Position numbers and translations under genes: made by a program. Under the pieces are notes generated by a model. That model had not been told where the DNA came from. It did not search any database and was given only the letters and a program-made list of their open reading frames with translations. A DNA stretch of 64,000 nt from Larix kaempferi (lineage: Eukaryota; Streptophyta; Pinopsida; Pinales; Pinaceae): positions 11,109,001-11,173,000 of the forward strand of contig BSBM01000199.1 of the NCBI GenBank assembly GCA_027924585.1, written 5' to 3'. Positions 21,779 through 33,367 of the stretch are shown piece by piece. The stretch's first letter is position 1. Each line of letters begins with the position of its first letter.

Positions 21779-24459
21779 GGCCTCATGCTCCCTCTCTGTC
21801 TAGGTCAAAACCAGCCTACCTCACAGTTTTTCATTCATTTTATTAGTTTTAATAATCTTTTTCATTTTTAAATAGCGCGAACCCCGGGTTCACCTCTTAC
21901 ACAGAGGCGAGTACCCGCAACTCTACCTGAAGTGAACCCGTGCACATTTCTCGTGCCTGTGATTTTCACTCAGTCGGACCCACGGGTATGAGGCCCTAAT
22001 TTTTAAACTTAGCTAAAAAATTCAAAAAATATCTAAAAATTTAAAATAATGAATGAAAATGCTTAATAAGGTTGAGATTATCTACCTGCAAGTGGCGGCA
22101 TTCGGATTCATTCCCTGGATTGCTCGGAATCAATGGTTGAAGTAAGAGGTCTTTTTCACCCTTTGCTCCAATGGTAAAATGTTTTGGTGAATTTTTTTTT
22201 ATTTGGCTCTCTATATACAATTTCTTTTTAATCTTTACCCACTTTATACAAATTTCAAATTCCTTTTTAACTTTATTTAATTATAAATAACCCTTTTTGA
22301 GTTATTTTGATTAGGTCAAGCTTTAAAAGGCGTTCTCTCACCATTAGTCGTAAAAGGTAGCTATACAAAGTTTTTATTTTTATTTTTGACATGCCAGTTT
22401 AGCATAACACTTTAATTTTTTTTGTCACTTTATGTCATTTTGAAACCCCTTTGTGCACTTTGAACTAACATTTTATGCTATCCATTGATGTTTTTTCTAG
22501 CTACAATCCGTCTGTCATTTGACAGAACAAGAAACTTATACCTTCTACATTATTTTTACCTAAGATTAAGTTTCCATGGTCTGATAGAGTTTTTTTCATG
22601 CTCTTGTTAGACTCTTTAAAATCTAACAAGATTGCCAAGCATACTTGTCTTGTTCAGACTCGTTAAAGGACTTGAACAGACATCCACTTCGATATAAGTT
22701 TACCTATTTTCCGGATCTTTGTCGATTATTTACAAAAAAGGTATACTCTAGTCATACTTGGCTAGAAGAGTTCTATCTCGCATTGTTTTACCCTTTTTCA
22801 GGTGAGGAGACTAACTTTACAAAAAACGACCCCTTTGGAGTCGTCTTTAGGATTTTGAGACTCTCGAAATATGAAAACACCAGTGAGCATATACCAACTC
22901 GGACTCAATGTGAAATCCACGAGAGGGTATATAGAGTTTTTGTTTTAAGTTTTTCAGACTCTTTAAATATCAAAACACCGGCGAGCATATACCAACTCCG
23001 GCTCGATATTAAAATCCATGGATCCGTAAACTATCGAGTACTAGTGTATCTCTTCTTCAAACTCATTAAAACATGAAGAAAGTTCTGAGTTTCGCTACCA
23101 TGGACTCGTTAAACTACACATGGTTGGACTTATACCAAGCATTCTTCTATCCCCTCTTCTAGCTTGTTTAAAAAATGAAGAAGGACTATTGAGTTTGTTT
23201 TCTTGGAATCATTAAAACTAACAAGAATGATATTATCGAGTTTTCTTTTCCACCTTTTCGTGCTTGTTAAAATTAAGAAAAGACATTCTTTAACAAAAAG
23301 AGAAAAGGAAAGGGAAGAATGTTATTTATATTTCAATGTATTGGTAGCAAGTCAACTATGTCCTTTAACAAAGCACCTTTTTGAGTCTATCAAAAAAGTT
23401 GGGTTCTTTTGTAGTCCTTAGGATAAACCTGATCTCAAAGTTTTTACTCCTCCGATTGGTTACTCTTCCAATCATATGGAGAATCTGTTAATGTCCCCTA
23501 CATTACAGATTTATATCATGGTCCCTGTGTCTTCAAAGATGTCGAAGTCACTCATTTGTCGTGCTCACTGAGGATACAACCTTTGTCGGCCATTCTGCAG
23601 TTGCCTTGACCTCATGTGTCAGCCATTCCTTAGTATCAGTATGTTTCATCATGTACTCAGTCCTACTCCAGATCATATCGACTTTTTAATTGTATATCGT
23701 ATTGGATGATGGAGGATGCCTTAAGGCCTCCCTTCCAATGGACTTCTTCCCATCGAATTCAACTCATCTTTCTATGGGAATGAAATTTAGAGTTTTCAGT
23801 AGTACCTTGCGGACTGCAGTCCTCAGTAGCAGTTTCCCTTGCTATTGAGTAGTGGGATATACATCAATGTCTCCTACTAGATGGATTCTTCAAGCGTTCG
23901 AATTCAAGACCCCTTATTCACACTTGATAGAATGTACTAGGTACCTTGGTTCCCATTTTCATTATTGGTGGGTGACCTCGTGTTTTTTAACGGTCCACAT
24001 CATTGACTGTTAATCAAATAGTGTCCTCCATGTTCGACCTCAACTCCTTTATTTACATGGTTAGCAATCGTACCTTGAGACGGTTTGGATGAAGACCTTG
24101 GGCCTATAATAGCATCATCATATTTTGTTATTTCGCAAGCTACAAAATACTAAGCCACACCTCTTTTTGGCTCTTGATGAAACATAGATCCAATTTGTTG
24201 TTATGGCTATAATCTCCGATTTTGACATGGATCCATGCTTGTATTTAAGTGGCCATGTTATATACATCTCTCTGTTATGTATTGGAGATCATGTTCTACC
24301 ATTCTGAACATCTCCTGCTATCAAGATTGTAATTAGAGTCTGACCTTGTTTCTGTTTCAGGTACCATTTGTGATCCCATCTTGTGGTTTCCTCGCACCTC
24401 CTCTTCATAGATTGTAATGCATTTAGGCCATCGTTTGCCTCTGACCTCATACATTAGGG
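21779..24459 (+). other. Long 3' untranslated region of the giant element, with dispersed short repeats
   Basis: 2.7 kb with no supported gene. Near 21880-21990 it is rich in CCCGCAA/ACCCACGGGT-like words that recall the leader (3150-3230) and LTR. From about 22560 to 23400 the word GACTC(G/T)TTAAA and variants recur many times. Two copies of about 105-110 bp with GAGCATATACCAACTC lie at about 22850-22955 and 22958-23060. The 143-codon frame at 22645-23076 is formed by these repeats and is not treated as a gene. Confidence 0.55.
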
Positions 24460-24475
24460 GGAATATGTTATTTGT
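24460..24475 (+). promoter_or_regulatory. Polypurine tract of the giant element
   Basis: TTAGGGGGAATA directly precedes the 3' LTR start TGTTAT at 24476. Confidence 0.8.
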
Positions 24476-25392
24476 CAAATTATCACTTCTTCGTCCATGA
24501 TCACATTTCCCTATCAATCACACAAAATGACACTATATTATATGGAAGAACTTGCTTGACCTTAGATGACTTAGAGCTGATCCTTGCAATCCTTTCCTCA
24601 AAATATATTTTTTCTGCCTATTTTAGAGCATAACTGCAACTCTTATGCTTGCCAACACATGAGTTAGCCATGGGTTTCTACACTAACAAACCATGGGTAT
24701 ATTTTGAAAAGCTGCACTTGCTAGCTACATGCTAGGATAGTCGTGAGTCACTCACAGGTTTTCCTATGTCAAAGTCGTGGGTATCTTAAGAAATCTCTAA
24801 AAAATATATAAAAACACGAACTTGGGATTAGTTTTGGGAGTTATTCCAACTTCCTCAACTACCTATGCCAACCACCCTTCAAACACATCATCCTACCCTT
24901 GTCATAAATACAATGGGAGGTCCTTGGAGAAGGGGAGCCAACTTTTGGTAATGTAATGCTGGAGGAATTCTTACTCAAGAGAGAGGAGCAGGAACTTAGG
25001 GTATGGTTACGACGGTGCTTACTGCATACAGGTATAATTAATGTATTTGCTTCATGCATTAATAAAGATCATATATTCTTCCTTTCCCAAATATGATTTG
25101 TTCATGTATGTTTCAAATATGATTACAATTTGATGTATTATGTTATTATAAATATCAATCCTTTTATTTGTAGTCAAACTGGTTTGAGGAAGGTTTGAAG
25201 TTGTTTTGCAGGTTATTGCATTGAAGAGCAAGGAAGAGAAAGGCTTGGATCAACCTTCTGAATAAGGTACACATCCTTCTAACCCTAATCTCTTTGCTTA
25301 GTAATTGTATTTGCAGAACATTGCATGTATTTCTTTCTACATCAGTATGTTGGTAGTCTCTCCCCTGTTATAGGATACTTTCACTAACAACA
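24476..25392 (+). repeat. 3' LTR of the giant Gypsy element
   Basis: 917 bp, homologous to 2040-2963 throughout, with many point differences and small indels. Followed by target duplication ACACC. Confidence 0.93.
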
Positions 25393-26257
25393 ACACCAGT
25401 GACCAAGGGCTACCTTGAGACTTTGTCAACAAATGAGGTACACATGTAAACACAAATCATCCAAAATTTGCGAGAGGTGGGGTGCACCCAATGGAAATAA
25501 ATAAATGAGAGGATGGCTCTTCATGCTTCTTACCTCCAAAACCAACGACAGTCATTAGCGATTACATCAATTTTTTTTTAATAGTTGAAAATAGAGCCTG
25601 TGTATCATTAATAAATTCATATATCACTACATTACTTTATACAGCCTCGATCTTGATCTTGATCTATTTCTTTATAAGTAGAGCAACCAATACGATGGGC
25701 AAGTTAATACGAGACAAAACAACTATATGCTTGCAATATATTGTTTTGATTATATTTTATTTACTTTATTCCTTAATATTTCTATGTGTTTTTGGTCAAA
25801 GTACAAAACATTTTTGCTTTTAGAATTATAAATAATATTTTTTAATAAAAATTAAGAATTTATATTATTTTATTACAAACTAATATTATTTTATTAAATT
25901 GTCAATTTTCGTTAATTCATTCAGTTAAAGTGTGGGTTAATGTGGTTCAATTCCCTTTGGGTGAGTTAGTTAGGAGGAGACCGTGGATGGTTAATGTGAC
26001 CCCGTTGATTTTGATTTTGATGACTTAGATACCCATGAATCATAGTTTTTAAACCAAAAGCCACTCTCACAAATCAAATAAATTCTAGCAAACAAACAAA
26101 AAAAATTATTTTATTAAATTGATATTATTTAAAAAGCAATTTAAAAAAAATAATATATAGTAAATAAATTTATATGAAATAGAAACCCAAAAATATAAAA
26201 CTTAAAACCTTCTTATTAAATTGATTTTATATATAAAAGAAAATTTAAAAAGAGAAA

Positions 26258-26398
26258 GAAATAATATATTAAATAAATTTATTTTAAAAAAAAAGAAATA
26301 ATATATTAAATAAATTTATTTAAAAAGATAAAGAAATAATATATTAAATAAATTTATTTAAAAAGAGAAAGAAATAATATATTAAATAAATTTATACA
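26258..26398. repeat. Four tandem copies of a 37-38-bp AT-rich unit
   Basis: Unit starts at 26258, 26295, 26333 and 26371; copies are nearly identical apart from the A-rich spacer. Confidence 0.85.
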
Positions 26399-26862
26399 TA
26401 ATTGAAAGAAATAAATATAAAACTTAAAACCTTTTAATTATATATATATTAAACATATAAAAAGCATTTTTTCACCAAATACCCCGTCTCATTGATGAAA
26501 ACTCAAGAATTAAACAATGCACCAGACATTAATTTAATAATTTTAATAACCGTAAACGCACATGATATATATTAATAATATTTTTAAATTTTTTATATTA
26601 ATTTATAAAATTTATTTTATTTTTTATTATAAATCAAATTTATTTTTACATATAAATACAAAATTTTCAAATTAAATAAAAATATTATATATATAAAAGT
26701 TAGTCGTTAGTTTCTAAGTGGTGATCTAATGTCTTAACAATATATTCATTCATCATTTATTCTATGTCCATGAATCTAAAATTAATTTAAAACTCTCAAA
26801 TTAATTTTGATATAATTTATCTAATTAATTTATTTTTATTATACAACATTAAATATTTTTCA

Positions 26863-26956
26863 ATCAATAGTTGAATGGTTACTTCTAACTACCTTCATAT
26901 GGGAATGGGATCAATAGCTGAATGGCTACTTCTAACTACCTTCATATGGGAATGGG
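26863..26956. repeat. 47-bp tandem duplication
   Basis: ATCAATAG(T/C)TGAATGG(T/C)TAC... twice in direct tandem with two differences; a recent duplication. Confidence 0.85.
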
Positions 26957-27303
26957 ATCACAAGTTTCGTTATGCTTAGAATGTATATAAAAGGTATTAT
27001 GGCAAAGAAGGGTGTGGGTTAGGAGATGAAACCACCCATAAATGATTACGTAGGAAGGAATAATTTGGATAAATATATAATCAAACATTCAATTAATTCA
27101 CACATGTATGCTTTAAACATTATACATGAATTAAAAATATGCTCTAAACTTGTTCAAATGGTTGTGGAGAGGTTTAACTTTTGAAAATTAACACTCATTT
27201 GAAGACCAACGATAGAGCTATGTCTAAGGCATGCAATGAGCATTAAACTGTGTTTGCAAAAACTGCATTAAACTGTGTTTGCAATAACTGCAATAATTTA
27301 TTT

Positions 27304-29965
27304 TTAGTTGATAACAATGCCTTTATGGCGCAACCTTTCAACCACTTCCTTGCCCCACTGGAGTTTGGGACATCCACTGGCCGAAACCCCCTTCAAAGAA
27401 CTCAAATGTTCAATACCGAGTAACTCTTCTAACTTGTGGCACGAATAAACTCGCAATATTCGAAGCTTTGTCAACTGCGACAACCCCTGTATTCACTTCA
27501 ACTTCAGACATTTGTATATCTCCAAGCTCTCCAAAGATACCATTGTTTCAAGAGTTGGCATCTCCTACAAGTTTTTAGAGCTAAAAATGTGTAATGTTTG
27601 AAGTTTTGAAAGAGTACAAAGCCCTCCTATTTTAATCAATCTAGGACAACTTATTAACACTAGATTTGTTAGTGTTTCCCACATGGGTATAGCTCAACCA
27701 ACAATTCGCTTGATATGAAGGAAATATTGTAAATGGAGGTCATGAGTTCAAATCACGTCAGCTTACCCATGCCCCATGCTTGCGGGTTGTGTGGGTGCAA
27801 CTAGGGGTATAGTGGTAGCGGACGGGATTGGATCCCTGGACTCCGTGTCACGTCAGTACCATCCCCTTCCCAGTTGTCGATTCCCCTAGTTAAAAAAAAA
27901 AAAACTACATTTGTTAGTGTTGTTGGCAATGCTCCAACCTCCACCAGACTATCACAACTGTAGATTCTAAGATCCTTAATTTTGGGGAAAACAAAGTTAC
28001 AATAAAATACCTCAAAAGCATCTAGTTTAATCAACACTGCTTGCACTCTCGATTTTTTCGTTGTTTCAAACTCCCCTCTAACATTTTTGCATCTTAGTTC
28101 TCTCAAAGGGAATTCTTTTAACTCTAACCGTAAAAGATTGTACATGGTTGAGATGATCAACTTTTTCAACTTAGTCAACATTGCAATGGAATCAAGCAAA
28201 CATTTCCAAGGGCAACGGAAGAAATTCAATTCCTCTAATCTCTTTAGAGAACTCAACGAACGTGGCAACATCCCACTAAAACATTTCAAATTACATAGGT
28301 TTCCAATATACCTTGGTAACTTTTTGAAGCCAAAACTCAAATATAGTTATTACAAGAATAGATGATCTATAAGCTGGGGATGCAATAATTTAATATTTCC
28401 ACAACCTGAGAGGTCTAACCGTTGAAGTGTGATGATCTTTCCCAGTATTTCCTCCGAGATGGTCAACTTCACACAACCCTTTAAACACATATGTTGAAGT
28501 TGTATTAAACTTCGAAAGAATTTGGGAGCATCTACAATTCCTTGCAGTAAACCAAGTCAATATACTCGAGCTTGGTCAAATTTCCAAAGGAATTTGGGAG
28601 CATTTCCAAATGGTTACACATGAACAAGTCAACACGTTGGAGGTTGGTTAAGTTCCCAAAATAATTTGGCAGCGATTTCATTACCATACACCCTTGTAAT
28701 TCCAACTGTTTCAAGGATCGCAGCTGACATATTTCATTTGGGAATGTTTCCAGAGTATGACCAACGTTACGTTGGAGGGTGATCTTCTTGAGGTGTTGCA
28801 GTTGCGCTATGGACTCTGGAATCTTTCACAGTCTAAACACATCAATATGCAATTCTCTCAAGTGTAGAGGTGCCTGAAATGCTCCCTCTATGTCAACTAT
28901 TGTGCATTGTGGTATATCAAGACAACTAAGAAATTTTTGCAAGAGAGGAAAATAAAAACCAAATTTTCTCAATAAATTGCATGACTACCTACCTCAACAA
29001 TTTCATGCCACAATATTTCCAACATTCTCCCCGACTCCCATGTTGTCCTCTGGCCCGTTATATATAAGACTCTTAAATTCTCCACTATAATATTTGAAGC
29101 TAAGGAGGCGTATGGACAGTTAAAAAAACGAATCAATATTAGCTGCAGTGACTTCCCAATGCTAAACACGCTTTCCACACAAGAACCTTTACGCCACGAC
29201 AACCTCAACTGAAACACTGGACTATTACGCTCCTCAACATTTTTTATTTTGCACACCTAATTTTTTATCTATAAACTGATAGACACAATATTGATATCCT
29301 TGCAAAGTTTAAGAATTCAAAATTTGACAAACCAAAACAGTATTTGAAAGTCGGTCTAAATCTTCAAATACGTATAGGTGGCTGGTTCAAAATATTGTCA
29401 GTCACACGCTAGATACGTTGCGAAGGTTCTTTGTGTGCTAGATATCTTCCCAGGTATCTCAGTTGGTCGTGCATTATTATAATAGACACATCCTTTATAT
29501 ACCTATGATTATAAAAAAACAGAATCATGTTTGACCTCCACCTCCACGAGACTCTTCTAGTGTAGATTTTGAAAACCCGAGATCCTTCCCACCCGGATTC
29601 GTCCCATATCCCGATGGCTGTATCTTTTTCTTAGGAAATGTCTAAGAACATATGCTTCTCCTCTTCATCCAATTGTCGTAGTTGATTCTTAGTCTCTTAT
29701 GTATATCTTTGGGAGGTATTTTATAGATTTTTCACAATTTCACTTTCTAATGCTCAAGATTATCTTCGCCATAAATAAGCACCCTGATGAATTTAAGAGA
29801 CAATGATAATCCATCGTCGGATTCCACAAACCCTTGAACCACTTGGTCCACATCATCTAAAATGATAAGAGCATGAGAAACTGAGAGATGCTTTATAAGA
29901 TGAGAGATACCTCCATGAATGTTGTTTATCAAGGGAAAATTGTGCAGACGGAGATTTCATCATGT
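27304..29965 (-). pseudogene. TNL-type (TIR-NBS-LRR) disease-resistance gene fragment
   Basis: Such proteins sense pathogens through an NB-ARC switch and leucine-rich repeats. The TIR domain and P-loop are missing. The minus strand starts in NB-ARC at kinase-2: SVSHALIILDDVDQV (about 29837-29881). Broken ARC2 text follows: PPKDIHKRLRINYD and LRYLGRYLAHKEPSQ. Leucine-rich repeats come next, for example SLPNYFGNLTNLQRVDLF and MLPNSFGNLTKLEYIDL (28532-28714), KLPRYIGNLCNLKCF (27801-28340) and LRILRVYSCHKLEELLGIEHL. The typical C-terminal end GCPKLQWGKEVVERLRHKG is followed by a stop at 27304-27306. Many frameshifts and stops, plus a SINE at 27677-27903, show it is dead. Confidence 0.85.
27677..27903 (+). 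mobile_element. tRNA-derived SINE with poly(A) tail inside the TNL pseudogene
   Basis: About 227 bp flanked by an 18-bp duplication, ACTAGATTTGTTAGTGTT (27659-27676) and ACTACATTTGTTAGTGTT (27904-27921), 17 of 18 identical. The head has box A-like TATAGCTCAACC (near 27688) and box B-like GAGTTCAAATC (near 27748). The 3' end is a run of at least 12 A. Long target duplication plus poly(A) indicate LINE-driven insertion. Confidence 0.88.
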
Positions 29966-30492
29966 AGTTCTTACTATTTGCAATTTGCTCGGAGTTACTG
30001 CACAGAGTTATTGAGCTATGTTTACTGCACAAAGTTAGTGATCTATGTTTATTGTGTAAATTGATATCTACTTTACTTTTTTGGGAAATAATTTTTCTTT
30101 TGAAAAACTCCACCTAATAAATCAAACTTTTAATTATAACTTTATAAAAGTTATTTTATCTTTTTTGCAACTTAAAAGATATTTATCATGCACATTCAAA
30201 GGTAAATACTTTTCATATGTGAACTTTTACAAGCCCATAAACTTACAACTTAGTGCATGATATTTTAGGACACTATCCTAAATTTGTGCACGGTGATTTT
30301 TCAATCTTTCAATTTTCACGTCGCAGTAAAATTAGCTCATATATTTTTCATTTTTATAAAAGAAAAAATTCAGACATTGACACTCCAGAAAATATATGCG
30401 ACATGTGAAATAAAATTTTGCGGAATGAAGCAAGACAAATAAACACAGAGCGTGTGCTCCTAAGCTTTAAAACAATTCTATTTCATGAGCTT
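29966..30492 (-). repeat. Spacer and likely remaining half of a Copia 3' LTR
   Basis: No gene seen at 29966-30370. The segment ending at 30492 (GAGCTTG) is the inferred continuation of the Copia LTR that begins at 43137, because the composite element 30493-42776 has its target duplication GCTTG at 30488-30492 and 42777-42781. The outer LTR end could not be placed exactly; a CGCA or CACA end somewhere around 30400-30450 is plausible. Confidence 0.45.
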
Positions 30493-31291
30493 GTGTCGGT
30501 TCCATCATCCATGTTTTTTTTTTCTTTCTTTTTAGACAAGTCTTGAATAAGGCAGACCTGAAAAGACAGAGATCTACGCAATGTAGGGGTGAGGCGTGAT
30601 ACCTCGACCGTGATAAAGGCATACACAGCCATATTCAAATACTTGATCCGGTTTTGGATTTCCGTGATCTACACAACACAGTGACAGGGATCTGAAAGAA
30701 CATTGAACAAAGACGAACTAGGTATAATACAAATCCATTTTCAGAGCATAAACAGAGGTTCTATGAACACTTGAACAGAGACGAACTGGGTATATCATAG
30801 TTCGATTTTTTGAATATAGACAGAGACATGACAACTAATTAGAGATCAATTAAATAGATCGTGAAGTTGAGAAGCTGAATTTCCATCATAACTATTTAAA
30901 TCATGTAGAAAATATATTTTGCATAAATCTATACTTGTCTGTTTCATCCGAATGTAACACACGGAATATCATTTAAATAAATTGATGCATTCCTATTCAC
31001 ATACTCAGCCATATAGAATTTTAACAAAGAACAATTACAGAAACTAAATGAACCTACTTGTGATGATCAGTCGTACGATGGGGAGCGCGTTGGAGTATCG
31101 CATGATCTGGATCAATTCTCGCTTGACGAATCACCTTAACTGAAGAAGTAGCTACTTCGGTCGGATGTATATTCCCACGAAGACCATAGCTCCAATATCG
31201 CTGTCGGTCTCCATGAATCACCGACAAGACCTCTCGATTTTACCACAGATCCCTGATAAATATATGAGTCCGGTGCCCTCAAGGCTCGACC

Positions 31292-31304
31292 GGCTCTGAT
31301 ACCA
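31292..31304 (-). promoter_or_regulatory. Inner primer-binding site (tRNA-iMet type)
   Basis: Minus-strand TGGTATCAGAGCC two bases after the inner LTR end, a perfect plant initiator-Met primer site. Its copy in the other composite LTR is at 39340-39352. Confidence 0.9.
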
Positions 31305-31306
31305 AA

Positions 31307-33007
31307 TGTAGGACCCCTCCTTTAGGGTCTCCTTGAACTAAACCTGAAACTTTAACAACTTCATACAAACAAATTAGCCATCATAGTTATTGGAAAAATA
31401 AAATAAAAAGCGTGAATAACTTAACAAAAATAACCAAAACCTTAACCTGTCAACCCGATCCGGCTGGTCCATTGTCGCCTTCGTCTTCCGTAGGATCCCT
31501 CCAGCAAAGCTCGTTTAACCATAGGCGAAGCAACCGTTAGCTCCGCCACCCAACCATAGGCTCATGCTTTCAGTCGCATGGCCTCCCCCGAGCTTTGGGT
31601 CGTAGAGCTCACACAAGTATTTCAGAAATTCAGCTTAGGCTTCCCTTCCCACTAGGATTTCTAAGCCAAACCCTTAGATAGCAGCAAGTCTTTGAGGCAT
31701 TCGAAAATTACTACAATCGTCCAAATTATGGGCCCCTTACCCATTCCCCAAGCCTTCCTTATAAAGGAAAATCTCATGCGACACATGTCGCTTCATGCAT
31801 AATTACATATTTTTAATTAATTATTTAATTAAAACACTCACCCATCCAAGTGTCAGTTTCTCTGGGAAGTGCACCAACACCCCTAAGTTTGCTCTAGTTT
31901 GTCCCCCAGATATTTTAATTAACTCCTAGCTTTTAGTTGACTAGGTGTCTAATCTTAGGATTCTATTTTGCTCCTAAATAATGATTTCTATTATTTTAAA
32001 TGCTCAACAAAAATAACTATTCATGTGCAAATGCCTAAATTATTTTTATGCATTTGCTAAGTAATAATCTAGTGTTATTCTCGTAATTTTTTATCTAGTT
32101 AAATTTAACAATCAAACTCACTAGGATCACGGTGCCGTGCCGTTGGGCTCCTAGTTCCTTAATTTTAATTCCCTGACATGGCACCACTCCGTCGGGTCCA
32201 GTCATCCATGGTTTCCATTCCTTGGCATGGTACCGCATCGTTGGGTCCTTGCGTCCATTCTTTCCGTTCTCGACAGGGTACCGCATCGTCGGGCCCTTCT
32301 GCCACCATCTTTCCATTTTGACTTGCGGGAACTCTTGTAGGTATTTTAGGAATCGTTACCATCCATCCTCCGTCTACATGCTATCTAGGGACTAATGGCG
32401 CTGAGGAGTGAGTCCGTTCTCACTGCGCGCCCCTCAACTCGTACGTGACTAGCTCCGTCGTGGCCCACCTCGTACGCTCTCACGCATTCCTCTTGAGCAA
32501 GCATATCAGTGCTTATCTGCTCATGCGTGGTATTCTTGTCGGAAGTCGACATCGTCGTCGCTCCCCCTATGTGTGATTTACTCGTACTCTACGACCCTTC
32601 ATATTCCTTTGTGTGTCCGTTGGTGAACCGTTTCACCTGTCGCTACACACATTTCTCACAAACGTAAATTAGTAGCACTGTCCTCAATAATCACAATTTG
32701 GTTTATAAATCTGTTGCTTCATTAAGCATCTATAATTTACTTAATCATTACTCTTTTGTCTAATCACATAATCAATTGCACAACTAGTCGTTAAGCATCA
32801 TTCATATGTACAGTTTTCATATCAGAGTTAATCGTAAAACAACAAGAAATTGTCCATTCACAATAACTACCCAAATGCACATATATCAATCAATCGTAAT
32901 CATAAATATACTCAAAATAAAATCATAGGGTTATTTTATTAATGCTTCAAATAGTCAGGTGAGTTAGCAGGTTCCCTCAATGTCTAAAGTAGTCTAAGGG
33001 CACTACA
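31307..33007 (-). repeat. Complete inner LTR in the 3' composite LTR
   Basis: 1701 bp; minus strand TGTAGTGCCC...GGGTCCTACA, bounded by polypurine tract and Pol end upstream and by the primer site downstream. The start is diverged but alignable with the outer LTR start, so both come from one LTR family. The ORFs at 32095-32362 are chance frames in this LTR. Confidence 0.9.
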
Positions 33008-33150
33008 TACACCCCTACTTATTTAGAACTTCGTCCCGAAGTTCAGAATAAAAAAAATGGAAAGCTATGACGCATCTCAGTTGCGTCCTCCCAAGTTGCA
33101 GAGCTAGGACTGTAACTGTCCTACTGCACTTTGACTTGATCAATCCAGGC
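33008..33150 (-). pseudogene. Pol C-terminal (chromodomain-side) remnant and polypurine tract
   Basis: The minus strand reads IDQVKVQ, a stop, DSYSPSSATWEDATEMRHSF, then the FPFF tail. The A-T-W-E-D near the end is the closing signature of Gypsy polyproteins with an integrase C-terminal chromodomain-like module. Trp before DSY is replaced by TAG. GTAGGGGTGTA follows immediately before the inner LTR. Second copy at about 42417-42560. Confidence 0.75.
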
Positions 33151-33367
33151 TAATCATTAAGCAAGAACTAACCAATCAATTATCCGACTCCACACATATA
33201 ATTTAATTCCTTAATTCATTTATCAATTATTGTCGTCATTCACATCTTTAGGTTTTCCTCCATCTTTTAAGACATATCAAGGCTCAAGAAACCACTTTAT
33301 TGAAGTTGTTCGGCTGGGTCACTCGACAGGTGCCCTTAAGGTCCACAGTCATTTTAGGGGCATTACA

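Larger units (their letters stand above)
2040..25392 (+). mobile_element. Giant Ty3/Gypsy (Tat-like) LTR retrotransposon, full length but degenerate and multiply nested
   Basis: Both ends are visible. The 5' LTR starts TGTTATCGGTC at 2040 and the 3' LTR ends CTAACAACA at 25392, flanked by an identical 5-bp target duplication ACACC (2035-2039 and 25393-25397). Order inside: leader, gag, aspartic protease, RT, RNase H, integrase, antisense ORF, long 3' untranslated region, polypurine tract, LTR. That order and the antisense ORF match the Tat branch of plant Ty3/Gypsy elements. Total span is 23.35 kb, of which about 10.5 kb is later insertions (7031-8009, 9248-13236, 14714-19774, 20627-21084), leaving an original element of about 13 kb. 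Many in-frame stops make it non-autonomous today. LTR divergence is clearly visible by eye, so it is the older layer here. Confidence 0.93.
25398..27300. other. AT-rich flank with local tandem repeats
   Basis: No gene seen. 25510-25735 resembles 1430-1540. A 37-38-bp unit (GAAATAATATATTAAATAAA...) occurs four times at 26258-26398. A 47-bp unit is duplicated at 26863-26956. A 25-bp unit (CATTAAACTGTGTTTGCAA...) is duplicated near 27242-27290. Confidence 0.6.
30493..33367 (-). repeat. 3' composite LTR
   Basis: In minus order: about 210 bp of LTR start (TGTAATGCCCC...), a Gypsy Pol C-terminal remnant (about 33030-33150), a polypurine tract, a complete inner LTR (33007 down to 31307), an inner primer site (31304-31292), an approximately 800-bp leader, and the end ...ACCGACA. 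Differs from the 5' copy by only scattered changes, so the whole composite was copied by reverse transcription recently. Confidence 0.85.

Noticed and set aside
22645-23076. 143-codon plus-strand ORF as a gene
   Set aside because: It is built from the imperfect repeats of the 3' untranslated region and has no recognisable domain.
31307-33007. The inner 1.7-kb LTR as an independent solo LTR insertion
   Set aside because: It is bounded by a polypurine tract and Pol end on one side and by a primer site on the other, so it is the join of two element units, not an insertion with target duplications.
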